A stretch of DNA of 64,000 bases from Promineifilum sp. (GCA_018058545.1 JAGOZU010000001.1:1-64000), one strand, 5' to 3'. Shown: positions 7,779 to 16,902, numbered from the stretch's first letter. A program made the numbers and translations. The notes: a model not told the origin generated them from the sequence alone.

Positions 7779-9728
7779 TCAACCGCTCCTTCCGGCAGCC
7801 AGATCGGCGGCCGTGCTCACCCAGGCGGGGTAATCGGGGGTTTGCATCGGGGGCGCCTGGCAAATCTCGGCCAGTCGTTCGGTCGAGGCCGCCGCCAGCG
7901 CCGCGTAGGTGCAGATGCCGGCCTCATAGAGCCGCCGCTCGTAGACCTCGCCGATGCCGGTCAGCACATTGAAATCGTCGGGCGGCGATCCGCTCCAGAC
8001 GCGCCCCTGCGAGTTGGTGGTCACCGCCAATTCCATGGCGGAGGCCTTGATGGCCTCCAGGTCAACCCCCGCGCGGGCCTCAAGGAAGATGGCCAATTCA
8101 TCGACCGGCAGCTCGGCCAGCGACCAGTAGCTGCCGATGCCGGCGGCATAGAGGCGATCCTCGAAGACGGTGCCGATGCCGTCCACGGCCGACAGGTCTT
8201 GCGGGCAGGCGACGAGTTGCACCGGCCGCGCGCGCGTGCCGGGGATGCGTTTGCCGGCGGCGCGCAACTCGGCTTCGCTGATCCAGGCCTCGTAATCGAA
8301 GCCGCCGCGAACACCGGCCTCGCGCAGGATGCTCTCCAGCTGTTGGGGCGTGGTCGCGGCCAGAGTGGCGTAGGAATCAATGCCGTTGGCTTGCAGCGCG
8401 GTGGCCGAACGACTGCCCAGGCCGCGGATGAGCGCCAGATTGTCGCCGTCGCGCCGGAACAGGCGGTCCTGATATTCACGCAAGGCGATCTTGTCGCCCG
8501 TGGCCGCCAGTTGCGCCTGGGCGATCCAGTCGCCGTACTGGATGCGTCGCCAGGCCGGAGCGTCGATGATCGCGCCCAGATCGGCCTCATCGGCTGCGGC
8601 CAGATCGGCGAACGAGACGATGCCGCGCTCGCGCAATTTCGCGGCGTAGACCGGGCCGATGCCTTCCAGTATGGTCAAATCGTCGCCGCTGCGCGCGCCG
8701 CGCGTGCCGATAAGCGCCGTGGCCTGGGCCGACCAGCTCTCGAAGTTGAGCTTCTGCATGACGCTGGGCTTGATGATGTCGTGCAATTCGGCCGGCGACG
8801 CGGCGGCCAACTGTTCGAAGGAGGTGATCCCCGCGGCCGACAGGGTGGCGGCGTACTTGGGGCCGATACCGTGCACCTGGGTCAGGTCGTCAACCTGTGG
8901 CGCGCGGACGACGGGGGAGATGTCCGCGACGGCCCGGGTGGCGACGCCGGTGTCGGCCAGGGCCTCCACGTCGATGGGCGGCACGGCGATCGCTTCCACA
9001 TCCACGTCGGTCAGCATCTCGGCCTCGAAGGCGGGCGAGATGGCGGCTTCGGGGAGGGCGGCCGCGGCCCGTTCGATCCATTGTTCGGTCTCGCCCGGAG
9101 CCAGGCCAAGCGCCACCGACAGAACGGCCGGATCAGCCTCGGACAGTTCATCCACGGAATCGATGCCCGCCAGATGGAGCCGCTCGACAATGTCGCTATT
9201 CATCTCGTCGAGTTGATTCAGCCCGCCGGTCTCAAGGGAGGAGTGGGGGAGCGCGTCAAATTCGACCGCTTTCACGTCCGCTTCGGTGATGACGACATCC
9301 TCGACCCAGGCGGCTTCATCAGGCAGGGCATCGGGCATTTCATCGGGCAGATCATAGGCTGCCTCCGCGCTCGTCTCGCCGCGCGTCGCGCCGGCCAAGG
9401 TCGACATGGTTTGCGCGTCGGTCAGCCGGGTCCGGAGGTCGGCGTTGGTGGCCTCCAGCCGCGAGAACTGGGACTGCCATTGCTGCTCGTTCAGATTGAG
9501 CCGGGCCTGCCACTCATTCTCGACGGCTCTGAGCCTGGTCTGATAATCCGCCTCGGCGTCCGCCAGGCGCGCGCCCCACTCATTCTCCAGGTCGGCCGAG
9601 GCCGTCAGGCGCTTTTCAATCAGGGCGTCGGCATCTTCCGCATCCCGTCGCCAGAAAAGCCAGTCGATGATCCACTCCACCAACCAGCCGATAATGATCC
9701 CAAAAATGAGACCGGTCCAGAAGTTCAT
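7779..9728 (-). CDS. Membrane-anchored protein with six helix-hairpin-helix repeats (DUF4332-like)
   Basis: 649 aa from the ATG at 9728, chosen because GGAGG lies 7 nt upstream; an ATG 15 bases earlier overlaps that site. A TM helix (about 4-24) is followed by a coiled coil (about 36-110) and an acidic linker. Six modules of about 75 residues start near 174, 282, 352, 432, 512 and 586. Each has a helix-hairpin-helix core of the form L-x-x-x-x-G-I-G-x-x-Y-A-x-x-L-x-x-A-G-I (the first is degenerate), then a helix with a conserved Trp (ESWSAQA, GDWIAQA, EAWISEA, PAWVSTA). HhH folds usually bind DNA or other HhH domains. A membrane-tethered array of six is unusual; nucleoid tethering or a scaffold are possible roles. 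Confidence 0.82.
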   Translation of the reverse strand: MNFWTGLIFGIIIGWLVEWIIDWLFWRRDAEDADALIEKRLTASADLENEWGARLADAEADYQTRLRAVENEWQARLNLNEQQWQSQFSRLEATNADLRTRLTDAQTMSTLAGATRGETSAEAAYDLPDEMPDALPDEAAWVEDVVITEADVKAVEFDALPHSSLETGGLNQLDEMNSDIVERLHLAGIDSVDELSEADPAVLSVALGLAPGETEQWIERAAAALPEAAISPAFEAEMLTDVDVEAIAVPPIDVEALADTGVATRAVADISPVVRAPQVDDLTQVHGIGPKYAATLSAAGITSFEQLAAASPAELHDIIKPSVMQKLNFESWSAQATALIGTRGARSGDDLTILEGIGPVYAAKLRERGIVSFADLAAADEADLGAIIDAPAWRRIQYGDWIAQAQLAATGDKIALREYQDRLFRRDGDNLALIRGLGSRSATALQANGIDSYATLAATTPQQLESILREAGVRGGFDYEAWISEAELRAAGKRIPGTRARPVQLVACPQDLSAVDGIGTVFEDRLYAAGIGSYWSLAELPVDELAIFLEARAGVDLEAIKASAMELAVTTNSQGRVWSGSPPDDFNVLTGIGEVYERRLYEAGICTYAALAAASTERLAEICQAPPMQTPDYPAWVSTAADLAAGRSG

Positions 9729-9898
9729 CGCGATACCTCCCAACGGACAGACTATTCCTCAGCCTCAAGTATATATCCATTCGGCCGGTTTGCGCAGTTT
9801 CCGTACAGAATTGCCTACTTATTGTCCACTTTATGGAAAGAAGGAATCGTCTATACTCATTCAAAATAACCATTCGTTGAGGATTTATAATCCGGACG

Positions 9899-9926
9899 TT
9901 CCAATTGGTTCCTTTCCGATTATAAT
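9899..9926 (+). promoter_or_regulatory. Predicted sigma70-type promoter for the DNRLRE gene
   Basis: A perfect TATAAT at 9921-9926 with a weak -35 (TTCCAA at 9899-9904, 16-bp spacer), about 60 bases before the start codon. The surrounding stretch 9729-9988 is AT-rich and contains no other gene. Confidence 0.5.
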
Positions 9927-9988
9927 GTGGCTGAGTTGGCTTGCTTGTCCAAGTTAACATAATAAACCCACCGAAGGAGTGTATGAAT

Positions 9989-11674
9989 ATGAGAGATTTT
10001 GAACCATCTCGCCGAACGAGCGGTCATGTCCGGCCATTGGCCATCGGCCTTGTGCTGATGCTGCTGATGGCGCTCATCGTGGCCCCGGCCCCGGCGCAAG
10101 GGCAGACCGGCACGGACCAGCCCACCGACGCCGAACTGGCGTCCAAACTGAAGCCGGTCATCGTGAACGAAACGCGGGACGGCGATGCCGTCAATATAAC
10201 GGTCGATTTACCCATCGCCGCCGATACCTTCACGACGTCGGGCCTACCCACCACGAACTGGTCCCTTGACCCGAATATGCGCGTCGGCTTCAACCAGGCG
10301 AACGGCAACGGCGCGCAGCGCATGTTTATGTTCTTCGATGTCAGCAGCATCCCCGCCAACGCTACAGTCCAATCGGCCGATTTGCGCGTCTTCATGAACG
10401 GCTTTTCGCCCAACAACGACCAGCCCATGGGCTTATTGGCCCGTTTTCTGACCTCGCCCTGGGATGCGTCCATTTTGACATGGAACAACTTTAACCCCAG
10501 CTGGGGCGCGGAGATCGGCATCGCCGAGATTCCGGCGACGACCGGCTGGGTGCAGGCTTCCATCACCGCGCCGGTGGCCGAGTGGGTCTCGGGCACGCGG
10601 GCCAATCACGGGTTCATGGTCATGGGTGACGAGACGCCGCAACAGCGCGAGCGCGTGTTCACCACCATCAACGCCAACAATGCGAATTTCCCCCGCCTCA
10701 GGGTCACTTATCAAATCGACACCACCCCGCCCACATCCAGCGTCACGGCCTTGCCGCAATGGTCGCCGGGTACCTTCACGGTCAGCTGGACGGGGCAGGA
10801 CAATCCCGGCGGCAGCGGCATTCGCCATTACGACGTCCAGTTCCGCACCAATGGCGGCGCCTGGCAGGCCTGGCAGACGGCGACGACGCAAACGTCGGCC
10901 AGTTTCACCGGCAGCAACGGCAATCTGCATGAGTTCCGCGTGCGCGCCGTCGATATGGCCAACAACATCGAGGCTTTCCCCGGAGCGCCGGAGACGGGTA
11001 CGACGGTCGACACCGTGCCCCCCAACGCCACGGTCAATCCCCTGCCGCCCTACACCTTCGCCAACACGTTTAACGTCACCTGGGGCGGAACCGACACGGG
11101 CAGCGGCCCCAACGGCGGCAGCGGCATCGCCCACTTCGACGTCCAGTTCCAGCTGAACGGCGGGGCATGGACACCCTTCCTTGTCACGACCACGGCGACG
11201 ATGGGCACCGTGACGAACGCCACAGCCGGTCAGGTGTATGCCTTCCGCGCGCGCGCCGTCGACCGGGTGGGCAATATCCAGACATTCCCCAGCAACGCGC
11301 AAGCGCAGACGACCATCTCGCTGGGCGATCCGGTGGCCTTCATCACGCCTTTCAACCCGCCGGTCACCATGCAAAACACCTTCACCGTGCAATGGCAAGG
11401 CGAAGCCGCGCCGGGGGCGAGCATCGTGGCCTATGACGTGCAGTTCAGCTTCAACGGCGGCCCCTGGCAAGCCTGGTTGAACAACGTCGGCGGCACGAGT
11501 GCGCAATTCACGGCCGCGCAAGGGGACGGCGTCTATGCCTTCCAGGTGCGGGCGCGCGATAACGCCGGCCGCACGGGAACCTTCCATGGCGGCCCGGCCA
11601 GCAACATCGCTGTCGATGTCGTGGCCCCCCACATCACCGTTCAGGTCTATCAGCCTGTCGCCACCGACAACTAA
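9989..11674 (+). CDS. Secreted DNRLRE-domain protein with three Ig/FN3-like repeats
   Basis: 561 aa from the ATG at 9989, which lies 9 nt after GAAGGAG; an ATG at 9983 is only 3 nt from it, so I prefer 9989. A signal peptide (residues about 15-38, ending A-P-A-P-A-Q-G) is followed by a DNRLRE/CBM-like domain (about 55-235; ADTFTTSG, FMFFDVSSIP and SWGAEIGIAEIP are characteristic). Three repeats of about 100 residues follow, each with V-x-W-x-G-x-D/E and the motif Y-D-V-Q-F near mid-repeat with a GG-x-W-x-x-W/F strand. DNRLRE domains are found on secreted enzymes and adhesins. No catalytic domain is seen, so an extracellular binding or adhesive role is inferred. Confidence 0.85.
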   Translation: MRDFEPSRRTSGHVRPLAIGLVLMLLMALIVAPAPAQGQTGTDQPTDAELASKLKPVIVNETRDGDAVNITVDLPIAADTFTTSGLPTTNWSLDPNMRVGFNQANGNGAQRMFMFFDVSSIPANATVQSADLRVFMNGFSPNNDQPMGLLARFLTSPWDASILTWNNFNPSWGAEIGIAEIPATTGWVQASITAPVAEWVSGTRANHGFMVMGDETPQQRERVFTTINANNANFPRLRVTYQIDTTPPTSSVTALPQWSPGTFTVSWTGQDNPGGSGIRHYDVQFRTNGGAWQAWQTATTQTSASFTGSNGNLHEFRVRAVDMANNIEAFPGAPETGTTVDTVPPNATVNPLPPYTFANTFNVTWGGTDTGSGPNGGSGIAHFDVQFQLNGGAWTPFLVTTTATMGTVTNATAGQVYAFRARAVDRVGNIQTFPSNAQAQTTISLGDPVAFITPFNPPVTMQNTFTVQWQGEAAPGASIVAYDVQFSFNGGPWQAWLNNVGGTSAQFTAAQGDGVYAFQVRARDNAGRTGTFHGGPASNIAVDVVAPHITVQVYQPVATDN

Positions 11675-11684
11675 TGTCCTTTCG

Positions 11685-11718
11685 GATCGGGCGCTCGTTT
11701 GAGCGTCCGGTCTTTTTT
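11685..11718 (+). terminator. Rho-independent terminator after the DNRLRE gene
   Basis: A 12-bp stem (11685-11696 with 11701-11712, one G-T pair) with a GTTT loop, followed by six T. It starts 10 bases after the stop codon. Confidence 0.92.
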
Positions 11719-11842
11719 ATTTATTGGTGGGAACGGGAACTTTTATTTCCTTGATGGCGTCATACAAGGTGAGCGCCTGTGATGGCGCCGCCGCGCCTCG
11801 TTTGGGGCGCGAGCAACAAATCGGAATGTCTGAGGAAATATC

Positions 11843-12715
11843 ATGAAGAAGTTAGTTTTGTTAATGACCATTCTGTCGTCCATGGCGATTGCCCTGGTTG
11901 CCTGCGCCCCCACCGGCGGCGAGCCGGAAGCCGGGCCGATGGAATCCACCAGCCAACCGGCCGTGGAGGCCGGCAAGGCGGAGAGTAATGAAGTGATGAA
12001 TGTTCAGGGATTGGAAGGTGTACGCTGGACGCTTGTGTCCTATCGTAACGCGGCCGGGGAGCTGGTCGACATTCTGGCCGGCACGGAGCCGACGGCCGAG
12101 TTTGGCCCGGACGGGCAGATGAGCGGCAACAGCGGGTGCAACTCCTACTTCGCCACCTACACTGTTGACGGCGAGAGCCTGACCATCGGTCAGGCCGGGT
12201 CGACCTTGATGGCTTGCGAGCCGGCGGAGCGCATGCAGCAGGAGGCCGATTTTCTGGCTGCGCTGCAATTGACGGCCTCTTATGTGATCAGTGGCGACCG
12301 GCTGGAGATCTATGACGCCGACGGCGCGACCCTGGCGGTCTTCCAGGCCACCCAGGCGGCGGGTCTGGTCGGCACCGAATGGACGGCCTCGATGGTGAAC
12401 AACGGCAAGGAAGCGGTCACCAACGTCCTTGATGGGACGACCATCACCGCCAACTTCACTGAAGACGGCAAGCTGAACGGCTCGGCCGGCTGCAACAACT
12501 ATATGACCGGTTACACGCTCGACGGCCAAAATATCACCATTGAGCCGCCGGCGACGACCCGCAAGCTGTGCCCCGAGCCGGAAGGCGTGATGGAGCAGGA
12601 AGCGGCTTTCACCGTCATGCTGGCCAAGGCCGCGACCTATAGCATTAGCGGCAACGTCCTGGAGCTGCGCACGGCCGAAGGGGCGCTGATCGTATCCTTC
12701 ACGGCCGCGAACTAG
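11843..12715 (+). CDS. Lipoprotein with two META (HslJ-like) domains
   Basis: 290 aa. A short signal peptide ends in the lipobox ALVAC (Cys21). Two META domains follow: residues about 55-160 (GVRWTLVSYRN; MSGNSGCNSYFATY) and about 170-285 (GTEWTASMVNNG; LNGSAGCNNYMTGY). The N-G-x-A/S-G-C-N-x-Y/F motif defines the family, and its conserved Cys is present in both copies. HslJ is linked to heat induction and novobiocin resistance in E. coli, but the biochemical function of META domains is unknown. SD-like TGAGGAAA precedes the ATG. The gene lies between two terminators, so it is monocistronic. Confidence 0.9.
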   Translation: MKKLVLLMTILSSMAIALVACAPTGGEPEAGPMESTSQPAVEAGKAESNEVMNVQGLEGVRWTLVSYRNAAGELVDILAGTEPTAEFGPDGQMSGNSGCNSYFATYTVDGESLTIGQAGSTLMACEPAERMQQEADFLAALQLTASYVISGDRLEIYDADGATLAVFQATQAAGLVGTEWTASMVNNGKEAVTNVLDGTTITANFTEDGKLNGSAGCNNYMTGYTLDGQNITIEPPATTRKLCPEPEGVMEQEAAFTVMLAKAATYSISGNVLELRTAEGALIVSFTAAN

Positions 12716-12762
12716 ACCGGATCGCAACCGCCGGACGGCGGTAACGCAGACCGCGATATCAG

Positions 12763-12803
12763 GGCGCGACGGCAGGTTTTTGAATCTGCGTCGCGCCTTT
12801 TCG
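12763..12803 (+). terminator. Rho-independent terminator after the META lipoprotein
   Basis: The GC-rich arms GGCGCGACG-GCAG (12763-12775) and CTGC-GTCGCGCC (12786-12797) pair with one bulge and are followed by TTTTCGC. Confidence 0.85.
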
Positions 12804-12834
12804 CTTATTTCGTCCGGGCAAGGCGCTGAAGTAT

Positions 12835-12862
12835 TTGACAGCCATCGCGAATTGGCCACAAT
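12835..12862 (+). promoter_or_regulatory. Predicted sigma70-type promoter of dcd
   Basis: A perfect -35 TTGACA at 12835-12840, a 16-bp spacer and a -10 CACAAT at 12857-12862. The start codon of dcd is about 48 bases downstream. Confidence 0.6.
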
Positions 12863-12909
12863 TTGATCAAAATTTCGGCCGGCCGCGGCCGCACAGCGAG
12901 GGATATTGC

Positions 12910-13464
12910 ATGTCAGTTAAACCCGATCACTGGATTCGACGGATGGCGCAGGAGAGAAGGATGATCGAGCCGTTCGTCGACGGGCAAATTCGCGACGGCG
13001 TCATCTCCTATGGCCTGTCATCCTATGGTTATGACGTTCGCGTCGGCAACGATTTCAAGATATTCACCAACGTTCACTCGGCTATTGTCGATCCCAAGAA
13101 CTTCAACCCCCAATCATTCGTCGATCATCATGGCGATGCCTGCGTCATCCCGCCCAACTCGTTCGTCCTGGCCCAGACCATTGAGTATTTTCGCATCCCG
13201 CGCGACGTCATCACCATCTGCCTGGGCAAAAGTACCTACGCGCGCTGTGGCCTCATCGTGAATGTGACGCCGTTCGAGCCGGAGTGGGAGGGTTTCGTCA
13301 CCCTGGAGATATCCAACACGACCCCGCTCCCGGCGCGTATCTATGCCAACGAAGGCATCGCTCAGGTGCTGTTCTTCCAGGCGAATGAGGTTTGCGAGGT
13401 GTCCTATGCCGATCGCAAGGGGAAATATCAGTTCCAGCAGAGCATCGTCCTGCCGCAGATCTAG
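12910..13464 (+). CDS. dcd: dCTP deaminase
   Basis: 184 aa. The enzyme deaminates dCTP to dUTP, the main route to dUMP and hence dTMP in many bacteria. The signature [10 protein letters not shown] and the active-site segment P[14 protein letters not shown] (catalytic Glu) are present, as is the trimer-typical C-terminus ([11 protein letters not shown]). Start at the ATG with GAGGGA 7 nt upstream; an in-frame earlier start at 12835 would coincide with the promoter -35 and is rejected. Whether it also has dUTPase activity cannot be told from the sequence. Confidence 0.95.
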   Translation: MSVKPDHWIRRMAQERRMIEPFVDGQIRDGVISYGLSSYGYDVRVGNDFKIFTNVHSAIVDPKNFNPQSFVDHHGDACVIPPNSFVLAQTIEYFRIPRDVITICLGKSTYARCGLIVNVTPFEPEWEGFVTLEISNTTPLPARIYANEGIAQVLFFQANEVCEVSYADRKGKYQFQQSIVLPQI

Positions 13465-13487
13465 CTCTCCGCGTGAAGACCACCTGG

Positions 13488-13516
13488 TTGCAACAAGGTG
13501 AATCGTCGACTATACT
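13488..13516 (+). promoter_or_regulatory. Predicted promoter of the HdeD-like gene
   Basis: -35 TTGCAA (13488-13493), 17-bp spacer, -10 TATACT (13511-13516); the start codon is 62 bases further on. Confidence 0.6.
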
Positions 13517-13577
13517 TTATGGTAATTATCACCTGATATTTGGTGGTTTTATTGCAATAGATAAGGAGAAATTTTTC

Positions 13578-14117
13578 ATGACATCCGCAGCAGCATTTGG
13601 CGAGCAGGAAAGGGCAATGCCCTGGTGGATACCGCTTATTCAAGGTATCGCCCTGGTCGTTGTCGGTATTTTGTTATTCACGAACACGGCCGCCACCACC
13701 CTGGTGCTGGCCCAGATATTGGCGATCTATTGGCTCATCTCGGGCATCATGGAGATCGTCAGCATTTTCATCGATCGCTCGGCCTGGGGCCTCAAGCTCA
13801 TCGGCGGCATCATCGGCATTTGGGCCGGCCTTTTCATCATCAATAACCCCATCGGCGGCACGCTGGCGTTTGGTCTGGCCGTGGTGGTCATTCTGGGCGT
13901 CCAGGCTCTGATGTTGGGCGTGGTCAATATCCTCCAGGCATTCCGCGGCGCGGGCTGGGGGATCGGCTTGTTGGGCGTCGTCAACATCATTCTCGGCATC
14001 ATCCTGTTGAGCAACGCGCTGATCGCCACCGTGATGCTGCCGTGGATTTTGGGCGGCTTCGCCATCGTCGGCGGTATTGCCGCCATCGTCATGGCTTTTC
14101 GTCTCAAGACAACCTGA
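13578..14117 (+). CDS. HdeD/DUF308-family six-helix membrane protein
   Basis: 179 aa. Start at the ATG with AAGGAG 9 nt upstream. Six hydrophobic helices are arranged as three pairs, each starting near a G-I/W-G motif (IQGIALVVVGILLF; KLIGGIIGIWAGLFII; GLLGVVNIILGIILL), the internal repeat of the HdeD/DUF308 family. In E. coli HdeD is linked to acid resistance at high cell density, but its mechanism is unknown. It has its own promoter and terminator. Confidence 0.9.
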   Translation: MTSAAAFGEQERAMPWWIPLIQGIALVVVGILLFTNTAATTLVLAQILAIYWLISGIMEIVSIFIDRSAWGLKLIGGIIGIWAGLFIINNPIGGTLAFGLAVVVILGVQALMLGVVNILQAFRGAGWGIGLLGVVNIILGIILLSNALIATVMLPWILGGFAIVGGIAAIVMAFRLKTT

Positions 14118-14147
14118 TCCGGCCGATCGTTAGACGTCATTTGAAGC

Positions 14148-14176
14148 AAGGGGCGTGCCGCGGGCATGCCCCTTTT
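14148..14176 (+). terminator. Rho-independent terminator after the HdeD-like gene
   Basis: A 12-bp stem AAGGGGCGTGCC / GGCATGCCCCTT (one G-T pair) with a 3-nt loop, and a short T run at the end. Confidence 0.82.
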
Positions 14177-14233
14177 GGTTTCCCGACCGGCTTTTATTAC
14201 CAGGTGACATCATTAAAATTCACGTTAGCTTTA

Positions 14234-14261
14234 TTGTAAGAATAATTCAATATAGTACACT
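14234..14261 (+). promoter_or_regulatory. Possible promoter of the Thr/Pro-linker protein gene
   Basis: -35-like TTGTAA (14234-14239), 16-bp spacer, -10-like TACACT (14256-14261), in an AT-rich gap. A TATAGT at 14251 is an alternative -10. Confidence 0.35.
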
Positions 14262-14356
14262 GTAAAGGCGTGCAAGCCTCGCTGCTGCATGGCCTAAAGT
14301 ACTTATGCCTAATTGATCCGTAAATGCCCGTCATAAGGATAGGCAGGAGGTAGGAC

Positions 14357-15598
14357 GTGAAACAAAGTATCGGTTTTTTGGGTTTTATCACCCTTCTGAT
14401 AGTCGCTTGGGTCAGCATGATGGGGCCGCGAGGGGAATCCCTCAGCACCCCCCGGCAGGAGCTTCCGGAACTGCCCAGCGTCACTTTTCTTGGTGAAGGG
14501 GCGGCGACGTATACCATCGATCCCTCGCACGTATTTCTTGTTAAATATAAAGCCAACAAATATAAGGAAGTGCCCGGACCGACTTATACCGCCCTGGACA
14601 AGGAGCGTGTTTGGGAGTTTTCGTTTACCCCGGACGGCGGGGTAACCCTGTATCATGAGGAGGCCAGCTTCGGTTTTGTCGAAGCGGGTTGTGTGACCCA
14701 CTACGTTCAGATCGATGATGACGTTGATGATCGTATCAACCACTTTTTCCTCGACGGAGTCGAAATCCACACGGTTCCCCAGGGTATGGTGACTCGCAAC
14801 AGCTTTGTCAACCCCAAGAGCGGAGTGTTGACCTTTTATGCCAATGACAGCGTCGGGCTGCTTGTTCGGGAGTGCCCGAACAGAGTGACACCGACGGTGA
14901 CCCCGACGGGAACAGCGACCGAAACACCGACGAATACGCCCACGGCGACGGCGACGATCACCCCGACGGGCACCATCACGCCCACGGCCTCGGCCACCCC
15001 GACCGGCACGATCACAGTCACCGCAACCATTACCCCGACGGCCACGTCGACATCAACTCCGACAGCGACGCCCACCGCCACTCTGCCGCCTACCCTGGTG
15101 CCGTCGCCCGGCCCCAACGAGGGAACCGCCACGCCGACCCGGGACTTGCCGCGGCTGGACAGTTGTCTGCGGATCGACTTTGAAATGGGACCCGGCGTGG
15201 CTCGTCGCGGCACCTTCGTCGTCAAGGAAGTCGGCGGCCGCGTCCTGGCCACGTGGTGGGCAGATGAGGGGTGGACCGACAGCGACTGGATTCATGACAT
15301 CGATATCACCTTCGAGGCGGTACACGTGCAGGTCTTCTTCGTGAAGGGCGACGGTTCGCCGCCGATTGAGATGGTTATCCTGAATCCCGCGCCGAACACG
15401 CCCTATGGCTGGATGGTTCGCGGCCGATGCCATGCGCTGGAAGTAGACTGGCCCGATGCGGCGCAAGTGGAAGCTGCGTTGGCGGCCGGCCAGGCGGCGG
15501 CCGCGGCGCAAGTCGAAGCGGCGGCGGCTGAGGCGCCCGCACCGGTCCAGGTGTCATCCGACGGCCAAGGCGGCGGCCATCAGGGGCTGGGCAGATAG
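14357..15598 (+). CDS. Secreted protein with Thr/Pro-rich linker, two folded parts of unknown family
   Basis: 413 aa. The GTG start at 14357 is supported by AGGAGG 6 nt upstream. An N-terminal signal or anchor (residues 5-22), a first domain of about 150 residues (FTPDGGVTLYHEEASFGFV), then about 75 residues made almost only of Thr/Pro/Ala with the pattern T-P-T-x-T (residues about 175-250), a second domain (about 265-360; CLRIDFEMGPGVARRG) and an Ala-rich tail. T-P-T linkers of this type are common in surface proteins and are often glycosylated. I do not recognise either domain. Confidence 0.8.
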   Translation: MKQSIGFLGFITLLIVAWVSMMGPRGESLSTPRQELPELPSVTFLGEGAATYTIDPSHVFLVKYKANKYKEVPGPTYTALDKERVWEFSFTPDGGVTLYHEEASFGFVEAGCVTHYVQIDDDVDDRINHFFLDGVEIHTVPQGMVTRNSFVNPKSGVLTFYANDSVGLLVRECPNRVTPTVTPTGTATETPTNTPTATATITPTGTITPTASATPTGTITVTATITPTATSTSTPTATPTATLPPTLVPSPGPNEGTATPTRDLPRLDSCLRIDFEMGPGVARRGTFVVKEVGGRVLATWWADEGWTDSDWIHDIDITFEAVHVQVFFVKGDGSPPIEMVILNPAPNTPYGWMVRGRCHALEVDWPDAAQVEAALAAGQAAAAAQVEAAAAEAPAPVQVSSDGQGGGHQGLGR

Positions 15599-15628
15599 CG
15601 AACTACTCGCTCTGACTTAAGTTCATAC

Positions 15629-15670
15629 AAAACGCGGATAAGAGACTCAAAACTCTTATCCGCGTTTTTT
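15629..15670 (+). terminator. Strong, nearly symmetric terminator between converging genes
   Basis: A 16-bp perfect stem AAAACGCGGATAAGAG / CTCTTATCCGCGTTTT around an 8-nt loop, then further T. Because the stem starts with four A it can also serve the minus-strand ssb transcript that ends at 15765. Confidence 0.92.
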
Positions 15671-15764
15671 ATTGTGTCGATAGTCGTCGCGCGGCAACTC
15701 AAACCCGGCCAGTTATTCCGGGGAGGCCGGCGCTACAAAACCAATTGGAAAACCGGCGTTAGGC

Positions 15765-16196
15765 TTAGAAGGGGATGTCGTCTTCTTCCTGAGCCGAGGA
15801 GCCGCCGCCCGCGGGGCCGTCGAAGCTGGCCGAGCCGCCGCCATCGCCTTTGCTGTCGATGAAACGCACGGTCTCAGCGAATATCTCAAAGGAAGCCCCC
15901 GCCGTGCCGTCCTGGCGCGTGTAGATCTTCGGACCTCCGGTTTGTGGGTCGGGCCGTATGCGGCCTTCAACCAAAACCAGCCGCCCTTTGCTCAGGTACT
16001 GATTGACGCTCTCGGCCTGGCGGCCCCAGACAGACACCCGAAACCAGGTCGTCTCCTGGGTCGGCTGGCCGGTGGCCTTGTCGGTCCAGCGCCGGTCGGT
16101 GGCCACATTGATGCTGGTCACGGCCGTGCCATCCGGCATATATCGCATCTCCGGGTCTCGACCGAGACGCCCCACAATCACGATTTTCTGATACAT
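15765..16196 (-). CDS. ssb: Single-stranded DNA-binding protein
   Basis: 143 aa. An OB-fold (residues 1-108; KIVIVGRLGRDPEMRY; ETTWFRVSVWGRQAE; LVEGRI) is followed by a short Gly/Ser-rich linker and the acidic tip D-D-I-P-F, which recruits replication and repair partners in known SSBs. AGGAG precedes the ATG by 9 nt. It is a single gene, not in the usual rpsF-ssb-rpsR operon, so it may be one of several ssb copies. Confidence 0.95.
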   Translation of the reverse strand: MYQKIVIVGRLGRDPEMRYMPDGTAVTSINVATDRRWTDKATGQPTQETTWFRVSVWGRQAESVNQYLSKGRLVLVEGRIRPDPQTGGPKIYTRQDGTAGASFEIFAETVRFIDSKGDGGGSASFDGPAGGGSSAQEEDDIPF

Positions 16197-16454
16197 TTGC
16201 GATTCTCCTTAAGTCGTGCCCCGCGCTAATCGGCCGAGAAATCCTCGGAGCCGCCGGGACAAATAGTAACATGTTCTACGCAAACGTTCCATAAGCTGCG
16301 TATTTTCCATCTATATAATAGCACAGATGTTCCATAAACACAATCTCAAATCATTAATTTCTTTCATAAATTTCTGGCTCCACCCGTTCATCCGGGGGGA
16401 CTTCCTCTTGAACCTCCTTCATATTCGCGTGAACAGTAATTCAGCGGCGGCCGT

Positions 16455-16868
16455 TTGGCCGGTGACCCTGACTCGGCTACACTTGACCACATTGTGGACG
16501 TCAGGAAACCGGACTTCTATCGTCAGGTCTACGCCGTCGTGCGACGAATTCCGCGCGGCCGCGTCACCTCCTACGGCCGCGTCGCCGCCATGCTCGGCCG
16601 AGCCAACGCGGCTCGCGCCGTCGGCTATGCGCTGGCGGCTTCGGGCGACAAGATGAAGAACGACCCGCCTATCCCCTGGCACCGCGTCATCAACGTTGCC
16701 GGACGGATCAGCACCCCCGACATGGACGACGGCGCGAACCGGCAGGCGACTTTATTGCGGGCCGAGGGCATCGCCGTCAGCGACGACCTCCGGGTGAATC
16801 TGAACATCTACCTGTGGGAAGGGTTGCACCTGATCGAGATCGACGACATCATCGCCGGGCGAGATTGA
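16455..16868 (+). CDS. atl: Alkyltransferase-like protein (ATL), Cys-less MGMT homologue
   Basis: 137 aa if it starts at TTG 16455; a GTG at 16494 is an alternative and neither has a convincing SD. It matches the DNA-binding half of O6-alkylguanine alkyltransferases (PRGRVTSYGRVAAMLG, NAARAVGYAL), including the Tyr that flips the base and the Arg finger. The active-site P-C-H-R is P-W-H-R (Trp75), so it cannot accept alkyl groups. Known ATL proteins with Trp at this place bind O6-alkylguanine and flag it for nucleotide excision repair. The gene stands alone before the glycosyltransferase. Confidence 0.88.
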   Translation: MAGDPDSATLDHIVDVRKPDFYRQVYAVVRRIPRGRVTSYGRVAAMLGRANAARAVGYALAASGDKMKNDPPIPWHRVINVAGRISTPDMDDGANRQATLLRAEGIAVSDDLRVNLNIYLWEGLHLIEIDDIIAGRD

Positions 16869-16902
16869 ACAGGGGGTTCAAACCAGTCTCGTTAAAACCA
16901 CC

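Noticed and set aside
7773-9869. 698-codon plus-strand frame
   Set aside because: Antisense to the HhH repeat protein, whose repeats and SD are clear.
14872-15183. Frame with Asp/His repeats in the Thr/Pro linker
   Set aside because: Produced by the ACC/GCG-type repeat in another frame of the secreted protein gene.
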